Assembly (NCBI GenBank): GCA_963922565.1
Contig: CAWUIQ010000006.1
Coordinates: 51,085 to 115,084, forward strand
Length of the DNA stretch: 64,000 nucleotides
Origin: JBCBKL01 sp963922565
GTDB lineage: Bacteria; Pseudomonadota; Alphaproteobacteria; Rhodobacterales; Rhodobacteraceae
Direction: 5' to 3'
A program made the translations under genes and the position numbers. The notes under the pieces are model-generated. The model worked only from the letters and a program-made list of their open reading frames with translations. It was not told the DNA's origin and searched no databases. Below are positions 19,129 through 27,761 of the stretch, one piece after another. The number at the start of each line of letters is the position of its first letter. Positions within the stretch are counted from its first letter, which is position 1.

Positions 19129-20133
19129 CTACCCAGCGGTGGTTTCCACGACCAGCTCCGGCGCCGCCTGCTCCGCCATATGGCAGGCCACCCTGCTCTC
19201 TCCGACAATCCGCAGTTCCGGGCGCTCCTTGCGACAAATGTCTGCGGCCAGCGGACAGCGCGGGTGAAACGCACATCCGCTCGGCGGGTTGATTGGGTCT
19301 GGGATCTCGCCCTGCGGGGGCGGTACGTCACGACCAAAGGCATCGACTCGCGGCGCAGCCGCCAGCAGCATCTGGGTGTAGGGGTGTCGCGGCGCTTCGA
19401 ACAGCGACTGCGGATCGGCCTCTTCGACCAGACGCCCAAGGTACAAAACCCCGATGCGGTCAGCCATATGCCGGACGACGGTCAGGTCATGACTGATCAA
19501 AAGATACGTGAGGCCCAGCCGATCCTTGAGATCCGACATTAGGTTCAGCACCTGGGCCTGGACCGAAACATCGAGCGCGGATGTCGGCTCGTCACAGACG
19601 ATCAGTTTCGGTTCCGAAGCGAGTGCCCGGGCAATACATATGCGTTGCCGTTGGCCGCCTGAAAACTCATGCGGAAACTTGTCGGCATCAAGGGCCGACA
19701 GCCCCACCTGCTCCAACAGTCTTTCGGCCAGCCCCTCGGTATTCCCGCCTCGCGCAGCGACCGGTTCCGAAATGATGTGTTTGACCTTCCAGCGCGGATT
19801 GAGGCTCGCATAGGGATCCTGAAAGATCATCTGGATATCGGACCGGATACGATCGATTGTCGCCGGATCGATTTCGGTCTGAAGATTGACACCTTCAATT
19901 TCGACCGCACCGCCCGTTGGCTCCAGCAGGCCCACGATCATCTTGCCGATCGTTGATTTGCCCGACCCGCTTTCGCCCACTAGCGCGTATGTTGAGCGGG
20001 GCTCGATCTCGAAGGAAACATCCGAAACTGCCTTGAGCATTTGCACCGGCAAACGTTCCAGGAGACGATTGAGCCAAGGCTTTGAGACATCGAAACCGCG
20101 CGAAAGGTTTCTGACAGAGACGATGGGCTTCAT
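19129..20133 (-). CDS. Peptide/nickel-type ABC transporter ATP-binding protein (DppF/OppF-like)
   Basis: 334 residues. Walker A GESGSGKSTIGK, Q-loop MIFQDPYASLNPRW, signature FSGGQRQRICIARA and Walker B LIVCDEPTSALD are intact. The oligopeptide C-terminal domain carries CAFHPRCP and a second Cys pair (DICRKERPEL ... VACHMAEQ), the usual Fe-S-like cysteine set of DppD/OppF proteins. It overlaps the upstream ATPase gene by 4 bases. It powers the permease pair encoded at 21772-23705. Confidence 0.9.
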   Translation of the reverse strand: MKPIVSVRNLSRGFDVSKPWLNRLLERLPVQMLKAVSDVSFEIEPRSTYALVGESGSGKSTIGKMIVGLLEPTGGAVEIEGVNLQTEIDPATIDRIRSDIQMIFQDPYASLNPRWKVKHIISEPVAARGGNTEGLAERLLEQVGLSALDADKFPHEFSGGQRQRICIARALASEPKLIVCDEPTSALDVSVQAQVLNLMSDLKDRLGLTYLLISHDLTVVRHMADRIGVLYLGRLVEEADPQSLFEAPRHPYTQMLLAAAPRVDAFGRDVPPPQGEIPDPINPPSGCAFHPRCPLAADICRKERPELRIVGESRVACHMAEQAAPELVVETTAG

Positions 20134-21104
20134 TCGGCATACTCCAACGGATGCCAGCAGGCCGCCCGTCCGCCCGTCCTTTCGACTTGCGGTGCCGGAT
20201 CATGCGTACATTGCGCATCAACCCGCGGGCATCTTGGGTTGAACGCGCACCCATCCGGCAGCTGGCCCAGACGCGGCATTGAACCAGGGATCTGCCGCAA
20301 ACGCGACTGCCCAATCGAAGCCAGCGGCGTCGAACCCATAAGGCCATCGGTATAGGGATGTTTGGGCCGGGCGAGCACGTCTTCGACCGCGCCAATCTCG
20401 GCAAGGCGGCCTGCATACATGACGGCGACCCGGTTGGCCGCTTCGGCGATGACGCCCATGTCATGAGTCACCAGCATCACAGCCGTCCCCCGTTCGCGGC
20501 ACAGTCGTTTCAGAAGCGCTATGATCTGGGCCTGAACGCTCACGTCCAGCGCCGTTGTCGGTTCGTCGGCTATCACCAGCGACGGCTCAGCGCAAAGAGC
20601 CAGGGCGATAACCACGCGCTGGCGCATCCCGCCTGAGAATTCGTGGGGATAGCTGTCAATCCGCTGTGCCGCACCCGGTATGCCAACCTCTTCAAGCGCC
20701 GCCACAGCGCGCCGCCGCGCTTCCGACTGAGTGATACCAAGGTGTTCGAGCATGGTTTCGGCCAGTTGCTCGCCAATCGGAATCAGCGGGTTGAGCGAGG
20801 TTAGCGGATCCTGGAACACCATCCCGATTTCCTTGCCCCGCACCCGGCGCATGGCATCGCTCGAAAGGCTGTCGATGCGCTTTTCATTCAGCCAGATCTC
20901 ACCACCTGCGATATGGGCAGGCCGGTCAAGGAGCCCGATGACGGCGTTGCCCGTCATCGACTTACCCGCGCCGGATTCGCCGACAACGCCCAAGATCTCG
21001 CCAGCTGCAATGTCCCACGAGACATGGTCGACGGGGCGCAAGATGCCCTGGCGCGTAGGGATTTCGACCGTCAGGTCGCGGATCATGAGAACGGCTTGGG
21101 TCAT
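20130..21104 (-). CDS. Peptide/nickel-type ABC transporter ATP-binding protein (DppD/OppD-like)
   Basis: 324 residues. Walker A GESGAGKSMTGNAVIG, Q-loop MVFQDPLTSLNPL, signature FSGGMRQRVVIALAL and Walker B LVIADEPTTALD are intact; the tail has CAFNPRCP with a further Cys pair. It forms the heteromeric ATPase with the 19129 product. It starts 11 bases after the stop of the small helical-repeat gene, within the same minus-strand operon. Confidence 0.9.
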   Translation of the reverse strand: MTQAVLMIRDLTVEIPTRQGILRPVDHVSWDIAAGEILGVVGESGAGKSMTGNAVIGLLDRPAHIAGGEIWLNEKRIDSLSSDAMRRVRGKEIGMVFQDPLTSLNPLIPIGEQLAETMLEHLGITQSEARRRAVAALEEVGIPGAAQRIDSYPHEFSGGMRQRVVIALALCAEPSLVIADEPTTALDVSVQAQIIALLKRLCRERGTAVMLVTHDMGVIAEAANRVAVMYAGRLAEIGAVEDVLARPKHPYTDGLMGSTPLASIGQSRLRQIPGSMPRLGQLPDGCAFNPRCPRVDAQCTHDPAPQVERTGGRAACWHPLEYAE

Positions 21105-21115
21105 ATGTCAGTCAA

Positions 21116-21775
21116 TCACCGTGCAGAGCGCGACATAAGTCTAAGCCTCGAAACGAGTGGCGCTGCATCCGCGGATACGAGGCCAAGATCGGGGTGAGCG
21201 GTGAACGGGGACTTCTCGCAAGCTGCTTCTCGCAAAGCGCCCTGGGCGTGATGTTCCATGGTCTCTTTATCTCCTTTAGCCTCGGCTATCATCGCAAGGA
21301 CGGCATGCCGACGGAACCGTTCCAAAGGAAAGAGCAGCGTCGCCGGGTCGAGCCGCAAAACTGCTTCCTGTGCCTGATCACGCCACGCGCTGAGGTCATG
21401 TTCGGCAACCAGCATTCCAAAGGCCAACTCGGCGCCGACTATGTGGTTGGGGTTCTGCTGTTGCCAGTCCAAGGCTTCGGCTAGGCTCTCGGCCGCCTCA
21501 TCAAACTGTTTCATGGCGATGAATGCCTGCGCCTTGGACATGTGCACTTGGCCGTCATGGAATGGGTCTGACCACTCATCGAAATATAGCGTCGCAAGGC
21601 GCAAAGAATCCTGTGGATGCGTGTCGGCGAGGAAACCGATCTGGATCGCGAGACATTGCGAACCCTGTCCACGGGTGCGGCGCAATTTGTCGAGAAACGC
21701 GCATTCAGTTTTGAAGGACCAGATCTCGTTCCGGTACCAATTCTCCCGCCCTTGCTTCAAGACTTGGCCAGTCAT
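21116..21775 (-). CDS. Helical-repeat (TPR-like) hypothetical protein within a peptide ABC operon
   Basis: 219 residues from ATG 21775, which overlaps the permease stop by 4 bases. The sequence is alpha-helical with TPR-like pairs (SKAQAFIAMKQFDEAAESLAEAL; AMIAEAKGDKETMEHHAQGALREAA). No signal peptide, membrane segment or catalytic motif is seen. Translational coupling places its product with the transporter; whether it is a regulator, scaffold or enzyme is unknown. Peptide ABC operons normally contain only binding protein, two permeases and two ATPases, so this gene is an addition. Confidence 0.65.
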   Translation of the reverse strand: MTGQVLKQGRENWYRNEIWSFKTECAFLDKLRRTRGQGSQCLAIQIGFLADTHPQDSLRLATLYFDEWSDPFHDGQVHMSKAQAFIAMKQFDEAAESLAEALDWQQQNPNHIVGAELAFGMLVAEHDLSAWRDQAQEAVLRLDPATLLFPLERFRRHAVLAMIAEAKGDKETMEHHAQGALREAACEKSPFTAHPDLGLVSADAAPLVSRLRLMSRSAR

Positions 21776-22725
21776 CTCAGCCTCGGGTTCAACGCATCGC
21801 GCAACCAGTCCCCCAGGAGGTTGACCGACAAGGCAAGCGCCAGAAGTGTCACGGCGGGAAAGAGAAGGATCCACCATTCGCCTGAGAATAGGAACCCTTG
21901 CCCGATCCGGATCAGGGTGCCTAGCGATGGCTGCGTCGGTGGCGCGCCGACGCCTAGGAACGAAAGCGTCGCCTCGGCAATGATGGCCAGCGCCAGCGAA
22001 ATCGTTGCGATCACCAGCACCGGCGAAAGGACATTTGGCAGGATGTGCCGAACCATGATCGCGACCTTGCCCCGCCCAATCAGGCGCGCGGCCTGCACGT
22101 ACTCCTTGTTCTTCTCGACCAGCGTCGCGCCCCGCACGACACGCGCGAACTGCACCCAGTCCGAGAGGCCGATGGCAAGGATCAGCACCCAGATCGCCAT
22201 CTGATCACGGTACTCGACCGGGGTGATGCCCTTGGCGATCCCGAAGATCAACATGGCAACAAGGATGGCTGGGAATGTGAGCTGTACATCCGCGACCCGC
22301 ATGATGATCGTTTCGGTCCAACCGCCGAGGTAGCCTGCAATCAGGCCCAACGTCACGCCGAGGATCGTGGCAAATAGAACTGCGGCGAAACCCACGAAGA
22401 GCGAGATCCGCATTCCGTAGAGGATCGTGGAAAAAACATCACGCCCTTGATCATCGGTGCCCAGCCAGAAGGTTTCGCCCGTAAAGGCATTAGGCTGCAT
22501 GGGCGCACTGAACCCGTTCATCAGGTTCAACGTCGCTGGATCAAATGGATTGTAAGGCGCAATGAGCGGCGCAAAGACTGCGCAGACGACCAAGAGGCTC
22601 AGCACCCCAAAGGAAATCATCGCAACGACTGAATGCCGGAATCTCCAAGCGAAATCCGACTGCCACGCGCGGCGCAGCGATGACGGTGCTTTTTCAGCGG
22701 GTTGCTCGACGCTTATCTCAGCCAT
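21772..22725 (-). CDS. Peptide-type ABC transporter permease (DppC/OppC-like)
   Basis: 317 residues. An OppC N-terminal segment (SVVAMISFGVLSLLVVCAVFAPLIAPYNPFDP) is followed by the transport domain with the motif GTDDQGRDVFSTILYGMRISL and the coupling loop EYVQAARLIGRGKVAIMVRHILPN. ATG 22725 overlaps the stop of the upstream permease (TGATG); a longer in-frame start at 22899 would add an unrelated stretch. It is the second channel subunit. Confidence 0.9.
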   Translation of the reverse strand: MAEISVEQPAEKAPSSLRRAWQSDFAWRFRHSVVAMISFGVLSLLVVCAVFAPLIAPYNPFDPATLNLMNGFSAPMQPNAFTGETFWLGTDDQGRDVFSTILYGMRISLFVGFAAVLFATILGVTLGLIAGYLGGWTETIIMRVADVQLTFPAILVAMLIFGIAKGITPVEYRDQMAIWVLILAIGLSDWVQFARVVRGATLVEKNKEYVQAARLIGRGKVAIMVRHILPNVLSPVLVIATISLALAIIAEATLSFLGVGAPPTQPSLGTLIRIGQGFLFSGEWWILLFPAVTLLALALSVNLLGDWLRDALNPRLR

Positions 22726-23705
22726 CAATGCGCCCCCGCCCTGTCGACCCGCAAGCGGGGATCGATCGCAAAATAGAGAAGATCGACAATCAAATTGATC
22801 CCCACAAACATCACCGAGATCAGCATGAGGTACGCGGCCATCACGGGGATATCGACAAACTGAATGGCGTTGATGAACAAGAGACCGACACCGGGCCACT
22901 GGAACACTGTTTCAGTGATGATGGCAAAAGCGATGATGCTGCCCAGTTGCAGACCCGTGACGGTGATGACGGGGACAAGCGTGTTCTTGAGCGCGTGCCG
23001 GAAATTCACCGCCCGCTCTCTCAGCCCGCGCGCCCGGGCGAAGCGGATGTAATCTTGTCTGAGCACCTCCAGCATCTCGGATCGGACGAGCCGCATGATC
23101 AGGGTCATCTGGTATAGACCGAGCGTGATGGCAGGCAGGATGAGTGCGATCAGCCCGCTCTGCGTTAGAAAGCCGGTCGACCAGCCGCCAACCTGCACGG
23201 TCTCACCACGCCCAAAACTGGGCAGCCAATCCAGTTCGACCGAAAAGACGTAGATCAACAGAATGCCGATCAGAAAGGTTGGCAGTGACACCCCGATGAG
23301 CGAGACGGTCATGATCACATGAGAGAGCCACCCGTCTCGTCGGATCGCCGTATAGACGCCAAGCGCAATGCCAACGAGGATGGCAAACAAGGCAGAGACC
23401 GCAGCCAATTCCAGGGTCGCTGGCGCACGTTCCATAAGAATGTCCGCCACGGGCCGCCCCTGCCTGTAGGACACGCCAAAATTGCCCTCAACCGCATTGC
23501 TCAGAAACTTCCAGTATTGCACCGGAAACGGCTGATCGAGCCCGAGCTGCGTGCGCAGTCTTTCGATGTCAGCCTGGGTCCGTTCCTGCCCCAGCATATT
23601 GTCGATCGGATCACCAACAAAGCGGAACATCGAGAACGCAACCAGCCCGACCACAAGCAGTACGATGGCTGATTGGAAAACGCGTCTTAGAACATAGGCT
23701 AGCAT
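22725..23705 (-). CDS. Peptide-type ABC transporter permease (DppB/OppB-like)
   Basis: 326 residues with the DppB layout: first helix IVLLVVGLVAFSMFRF, the conserved GDP then a short linker before LGLDQPFPVQYWKFL, and the coupling loop YIRFARARGLRERAVNFRHALKN. It pairs with the 21772 product. A 56-base gap containing a hairpin separates it from the binding-protein gene upstream. Confidence 0.9.
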   Translation of the reverse strand: MLAYVLRRVFQSAIVLLVVGLVAFSMFRFVGDPIDNMLGQERTQADIERLRTQLGLDQPFPVQYWKFLSNAVEGNFGVSYRQGRPVADILMERAPATLELAAVSALFAILVGIALGVYTAIRRDGWLSHVIMTVSLIGVSLPTFLIGILLIYVFSVELDWLPSFGRGETVQVGGWSTGFLTQSGLIALILPAITLGLYQMTLIMRLVRSEMLEVLRQDYIRFARARGLRERAVNFRHALKNTLVPVITVTGLQLGSIIAFAIITETVFQWPGVGLLFINAIQFVDIPVMAAYLMLISVMFVGINLIVDLLYFAIDPRLRVDRAGAH

Positions 23706-23728
23706 CAGTCGTGGCTTTCAGGGCATCT

Positions 23729-23754
23729 CGGGCGTAGCTGCATGGCTGCGCCCG
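23729..23754 (-). terminator. Hairpin between binding-protein and permease genes
   Basis: CGGGCGTAGC (23729-23738) pairs with GCTGCGCCCG (23745-23754), ten pairs with one wobble. Its position right after the binding-protein gene fits transcript attenuation or 3'-end protection. Confidence 0.4.
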
Positions 23755-23761
23755 GAATGCA

Positions 23762-25327
23762 TCAGTTAACGGTAACCCATCGAAGGATAAAGAAGTTATC
23801 GGGGCGTTGCGTGAGGTCGATATTCGCGCCAGTCCCCCAGACCAGCGGCTGGGCATACAGGGGCACGTAAGCAACCTCGGCCTGCAGGATCGAAGCGGCC
23901 TCATCCAGCATCATCTGGCGCTTGCTTTCATCAATCTCTGACTGGATCTGGGGCAGCATCTCATCGATGCGGGCGTTCGAATATCCACCAAAGTTCCACG
24001 ACCCCAGCTTCTTTTCTTCGTTCGGTGTCGAGGCGAGAAAACGCAGCGGATGCTCAGCATCGAATGTACCCGGCGACCAACCCAAGAGGTACATGTCGTA
24101 ATTGTCCGCCCGAAGTTCCGGCCAGTAGTTCTGCACCGGCATCGCGTCGAGTTCGGGCCGCATACCGACCTGCGCCAGCATGGACGTGACAGCCTGGCAA
24201 ACGGCCTCATCGTTCAGATACCGGTTGTTCGGGCATTTCAGGCCAAAGGTGAAACCGTCCGGATACCCGGCCTCGGCCAGCAACGACTTCGCACCTTCGG
24301 GATCATACTCATAGCCGGCCGTGTTCTGAGTGGAATAGCCCCGCATGGCCGGGCTAACCAACTGACTGGCCTGTTCGGCGCTGCCGCGCATGATCGTTTG
24401 CAGGATCGCAGGAACATTGACGGCTTTGGCCACCGCCTCGCGCACGCGCGCATCTCTGAACGGATTTGCCGCACCGCTGTCGGCACCGTATTTCAGCGCC
24501 TCGGCTTCGTGCGGAAATCCAAGCATGATCACCCGCGCTTCGATCCCCTGGATAACCATCACGTCGTCGCTTTGCGAAAGCCGTTCCGCGTCCTGAATGG
24601 GCACCGGGTTTATCATGTCGACGTCACCCGAAAGCAGTGCCGCGACAGCAGTTGCCGGGTTCTGGATTGGCGTGAATTCGGCGCGGGTGATGTTGTGCTC
24701 GACATCGCCCCACCAGTCGCCATGCGGCTCAAGGACGGTGCGCAGACCCGGCTCCCGTGTCGTGACGCGGAAGGCGCCAGTGCCATTCGCATTAAGGGTC
24801 GCGAAGTTACCGCTTTCCTTATCAGGCAAAGTCGCGTCGTTCGAGGCGGTCCAATCCGCATCCATGATCATCCAGTTGGCGATGCTGTCCGGAAAGATCG
24901 GGTTCGGGGCAGTGGTCAGAATGTCGACGGTATAGTCATCGACGATCTTGACGTCCGATACCGGCGCGAACCAGCTTCGGGTATCCGATGCCTCGCTCGA
25001 GGCACGCTCATAGGAAAACAGAACGTCAGCGGCATCGAAGGTGCTGCCGTCATGAAACACTACCCCCTCGCGCAGCGTGAAACGCCATCCGGCGCCGCCT
25101 TCGATCGGCTCCCACGATGTTGCGAGCGCGGGCTCGATCGTCATGTCCTTGCCACGGCGAACAAGCCCTTCATAGACATTGTTGAGGAAGCCAAGAACCG
25201 GCGCGGAGTTGACCGCGTGGGGGTCCAACGTCGCTGGATCCGTGGTGCCTGCCCAGCGGAATTCTTCTGCGAATGACGCCTGCGCCCAAAGGGCTGTGGC
25301 GATGGTCGTAATGATTTTGGCTTTCAT
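23762..25327 (-). CDS. Peptide-type ABC transporter substrate-binding protein (copy 1)
   Basis: 521 residues, SBP_bac_5 (cluster C) family. The signal peptide ends near ASFA-E. The mature protein opens EFRWAGTTDPATLDPHA and has the family block WRFTLREGVVFHDGSTFDAADVLFSYER. It shares many stretches with the neighbouring 25451 product (for example CPNNRYLNDEAVCQA against CPNDRYINDEGICQA), so the two arose by duplication. ATG 25327 has GGGGG just upstream. The ligand could be a peptide, a glycoside or another small molecule. Confidence 0.9.
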   Translation of the reverse strand: MKAKIITTIATALWAQASFAEEFRWAGTTDPATLDPHAVNSAPVLGFLNNVYEGLVRRGKDMTIEPALATSWEPIEGGAGWRFTLREGVVFHDGSTFDAADVLFSYERASSEASDTRSWFAPVSDVKIVDDYTVDILTTAPNPIFPDSIANWMIMDADWTASNDATLPDKESGNFATLNANGTGAFRVTTREPGLRTVLEPHGDWWGDVEHNITRAEFTPIQNPATAVAALLSGDVDMINPVPIQDAERLSQSDDVMVIQGIEARVIMLGFPHEAEALKYGADSGAANPFRDARVREAVAKAVNVPAILQTIMRGSAEQASQLVSPAMRGYSTQNTAGYEYDPEGAKSLLAEAGYPDGFTFGLKCPNNRYLNDEAVCQAVTSMLAQVGMRPELDAMPVQNYWPELRADNYDMYLLGWSPGTFDAEHPLRFLASTPNEEKKLGSWNFGGYSNARIDEMLPQIQSEIDESKRQMMLDEAASILQAEVAYVPLYAQPLVWGTGANIDLTQRPDNFFILRWVTVN

Positions 25328-25415
25328 GGCATTCCCCCAATTTGGCCGCTCTGGTTTGAGCGGGCCATTCAAGTAAACCGAGCGGGATTAGCCGGTCGGA
25401 CCGCCTTGAACGAAT

Positions 25416-25440
25416 GCGCCCCGGCGAAAGGCCGGGGCGC
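25416..25440. terminator. Strong GC hairpin between two binding-protein genes
   Basis: GCGCCCCGGC (25416-25425) and GCCGGGGCGC (25431-25440) form a perfect 10-pair stem with a 5-base loop, 11 bases after the stop of the 25451 gene. The T-run after it on the minus strand is weak, so partial read-through to copy 1 is likely. Confidence 0.65.
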
Positions 25441-25450
25441 GATTTTCAGC

Positions 25451-27034
25451 TTAGTTCAGCTTGAAATATTTGAACTTAGCCGTGTCGTCGGGTGCCACCA
25501 CGGTATCGATACCAGAGCCCATGCCCCAGTTCAGAACTTGGTGGTGGATCGGGATGTAAAGCTGCTGTTCCTGAACGACGGCCCAGATGTCAGCAATCAT
25601 CTCGTTGCGCTTTGTCAGATCCGTTTCGCTGGCCAGCGCCTCGATCTGAGCGTCCAAGGCGGTATCGCCAAAGCGGGTGCCGTTCCACGAACCATACTTC
25701 TCGCCCTTCGTGTGAACGAGGAAATTGAAGATGTATTCGCTGTCATAGGTCGGCACGCCCCACCCCAGCATGTAGAAATCCGTTTCCAGATTGTTGATCA
25801 GGGGGAAGTGCTGCGCCTTGGGTTTGGCATCAAGGTTAACGGTGATCCCGATCTGGGCCAGCATGCCGACGGCCGCCTGACAGATACCTTCGTCATTGAT
25901 GTAGCGGTCATTCGGGCAATCCAGCTGGATCGAGAAGCCATCGGCATAACCAGCTTCCTCCATCAGCGCCTTGGCTGCGTCGATATCGGTTTTCGATGAC
26001 GCGTCGAGCTCGGCGTCCCAGCCATTTACGAACGGCGGCGCGATCATGCCCGCGGGCTGCGATTGACCCCGCATGACGACCTGCTTAATGGCGTCACGAT
26101 TGATCGACATCGACATGGCGCGCCGCACACGAACATCGGAAAGCGGGTTTGCACCTGACACGCTGTCATTCGACAGATCGGCGTCGCCCATGTTCATACC
26201 AAAAAAGATCACGCGATTCTGGGGCGCGGTCCGTACGTCCAGGCCCTCAGCCGCCGCAACGCGCTGCAGATCCTGCACCGGCACGTCCTGAATGAAATCG
26301 ACCTCACCTGACAACAGCGCGGCGACCCGGGTCGCGGCATTCTGAATCGGCGTGTAGACGATCTCGGTCACGTCCATGGGGAACTCGTCCTTGCCCCAAT
26401 ACGCATCGTTCAGGGTTAGAACGGTTTTAACGTCGGGCTCACGGCTGACCAGCTTGTAAGGGCCTGTACCATTTGCATTTTTGGCCGCAAACGTATCTTC
26501 GCCGCCTTCATAGTCCTGCACCTTGACCGCATTGTTCGCCTCGGCCCAGCCTTTGTCCATCATGAACATGTTGGTCAGGTTGTTGGGCATGATCGGGTTG
26601 GGGCCGTTCGTGACGATCTCGACAGTGTACTTGTCGGGCGCGCGCACCTCGACGACCGAGGCCAGCAGCTCCTTGTAGTCCGAATCCGGCGTCATCGCCC
26701 GATCCAGGCTGAACTTGGCGTCTTCGCTGTCGAATTCCGCGCCATCATGGAACGTCACGCCCTCGCGCAGCTTGAAGACCCAGACATTGGGATCATCCGC
26801 TGATGGTGCCCATTCGGTTGCGAGCGCCGGCACGATTGCGCCGGTCATGTCCCGCATCACCAACGGCTCCATGATCTGATGCGCGAGGGCTGATGTCGGG
26901 CCCTCGTTCTGCGCATGGGGGTCGAGGGTCAGGCTGTCGCCCGCACGTGCCCAGCGCAGTGTTTCGGCCGACAAAGTACCTGCGCAAAGCGCAAGAGCAC
27001 TGGCCGCCAGCATGGATTTGCTAAATCGGTTCAT
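25451..27034 (-). CDS. Peptide-type ABC transporter substrate-binding protein (copy 2)
   Basis: 527 residues, SBP_bac_5 family, with the signal peptide MNRFSKSMLAASALALCAGT ending near LSA-E. The mature opening is ETLRWARAGDSLTLDPHA, then VWVFKLREGVTFHDGAEF. ATG 27034 was chosen because the signal peptide begins there and the longer frame upstream is not protein-like. It is the first gene of the minus-strand transporter operon, so its promoter should lie in 27035-27301, shared with the divergent molybdenum hydroxylase pair. It may give the importer a second ligand range. Confidence 0.9.
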   Translation of the reverse strand: MNRFSKSMLAASALALCAGTLSAETLRWARAGDSLTLDPHAQNEGPTSALAHQIMEPLVMRDMTGAIVPALATEWAPSADDPNVWVFKLREGVTFHDGAEFDSEDAKFSLDRAMTPDSDYKELLASVVEVRAPDKYTVEIVTNGPNPIMPNNLTNMFMMDKGWAEANNAVKVQDYEGGEDTFAAKNANGTGPYKLVSREPDVKTVLTLNDAYWGKDEFPMDVTEIVYTPIQNAATRVAALLSGEVDFIQDVPVQDLQRVAAAEGLDVRTAPQNRVIFFGMNMGDADLSNDSVSGANPLSDVRVRRAMSMSINRDAIKQVVMRGQSQPAGMIAPPFVNGWDAELDASSKTDIDAAKALMEEAGYADGFSIQLDCPNDRYINDEGICQAAVGMLAQIGITVNLDAKPKAQHFPLINNLETDFYMLGWGVPTYDSEYIFNFLVHTKGEKYGSWNGTRFGDTALDAQIEALASETDLTKRNEMIADIWAVVQEQQLYIPIHHQVLNWGMGSGIDTVVAPDDTAKFKYFKLN

Positions 27035-27301
27035 CTTGATCTCCCCAAATTTTTGTTTGTTCGAGCATGCAAGGCGCTCTCGCATTATGCAAGTCACCCC
27101 CTCGACTTGTTGAAGGGCAGCTTTCGATAGACTGATTTTTTGAGCAGTCCGGGATTTAGGGCAATCGCGCTGACGCACAAAAATCCCGTTGCCCGTCCAG
27201 GCAACCGATGAATCCGGGATCTTCTACCCTAAGTGATAGGGATAAGACAGCCGGACAAACCGGCCTTTGCCGGGGACGGAGAGCCACCAACGGAGAGGAC
27301 C

Positions 27302-27760
27302 ATGGTCGAATTCACACTAAACGGCGAAACCAAACAGGTAGACGCCGATCCAGACATGCCATTGCTTTGGGTATTGCGCGACGAATTGAACATGACCGGC
27401 ACGAAATTCGGGTGCGGCGTGGCATCATGCGGCGCGTGTACTGTCCACATTGATGGGGTGCCATCACGATCGTGCCAGTCATACTTAGGCGATCTTGAAG
27501 GCGCAGAGATTACCACAATCGAAGGCATCGAAACCCCGCAGGCCCAGGCCATTCAGGCGGCATGGGTCGAGCTGCAGGTTCCCCAATGCGGGTATTGCCA
27601 GTCAGGTCAGATCATGTCGGCGGCAGCGCTTTTGTCCGAAACACCCAAACCGACGGACGAAGACATTGATTTCGCGATGGAAGGAAACCTTTGCCGCTGC
27701 GCGAGCTACGCGCGCATCCGCAAAGCGATCCATCGTGCCGCCGAGATGATGGAGGTCTGA
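27302..27760 (+). CDS. (2Fe-2S)-binding small subunit of a molybdenum hydroxylase (isoquinoline 1-oxidoreductase alpha type)
   Basis: 152 residues. The N-terminal plant-type [2Fe-2S] cluster is in GCGVASCGACTVHIDG with a later Cys (SRSCQS); the C-terminal four-helix domain has CGYCQSGQIM and NLCRCASYARI for the second cluster. It passes electrons from the molybdenum site of the adjacent large subunit. ATG 27302 follows GGAGAGGACC. One base separates it from the large-subunit gene. No FAD subunit is next to it, which matches the two-subunit IorAB type rather than xanthine dehydrogenase. Confidence 0.9.
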   Translation: MVEFTLNGETKQVDADPDMPLLWVLRDELNMTGTKFGCGVASCGACTVHIDGVPSRSCQSYLGDLEGAEITTIEGIETPQAQAIQAAWVELQVPQCGYCQSGQIMSAAALLSETPKPTDEDIDFAMEGNLCRCASYARIRKAIHRAAEMMEV

Positions 27761-27761
27761 G

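Noticed and set aside
24050..25276. 408-codon open frame on the plus strand opposite binding-protein copy 1
   Set aside because: The minus-strand protein is a clear SBP_bac_5 member with a signal peptide; the plus frame is Arg/His-rich with no recognisable domain.
27150..27188. CGGGATTT ... AAATCCCG inverted repeat in the 27035-27301 divergent region as an operator
   Set aside because: Arms are 23 bases apart and no regulator gene is adjacent; too weak to call.
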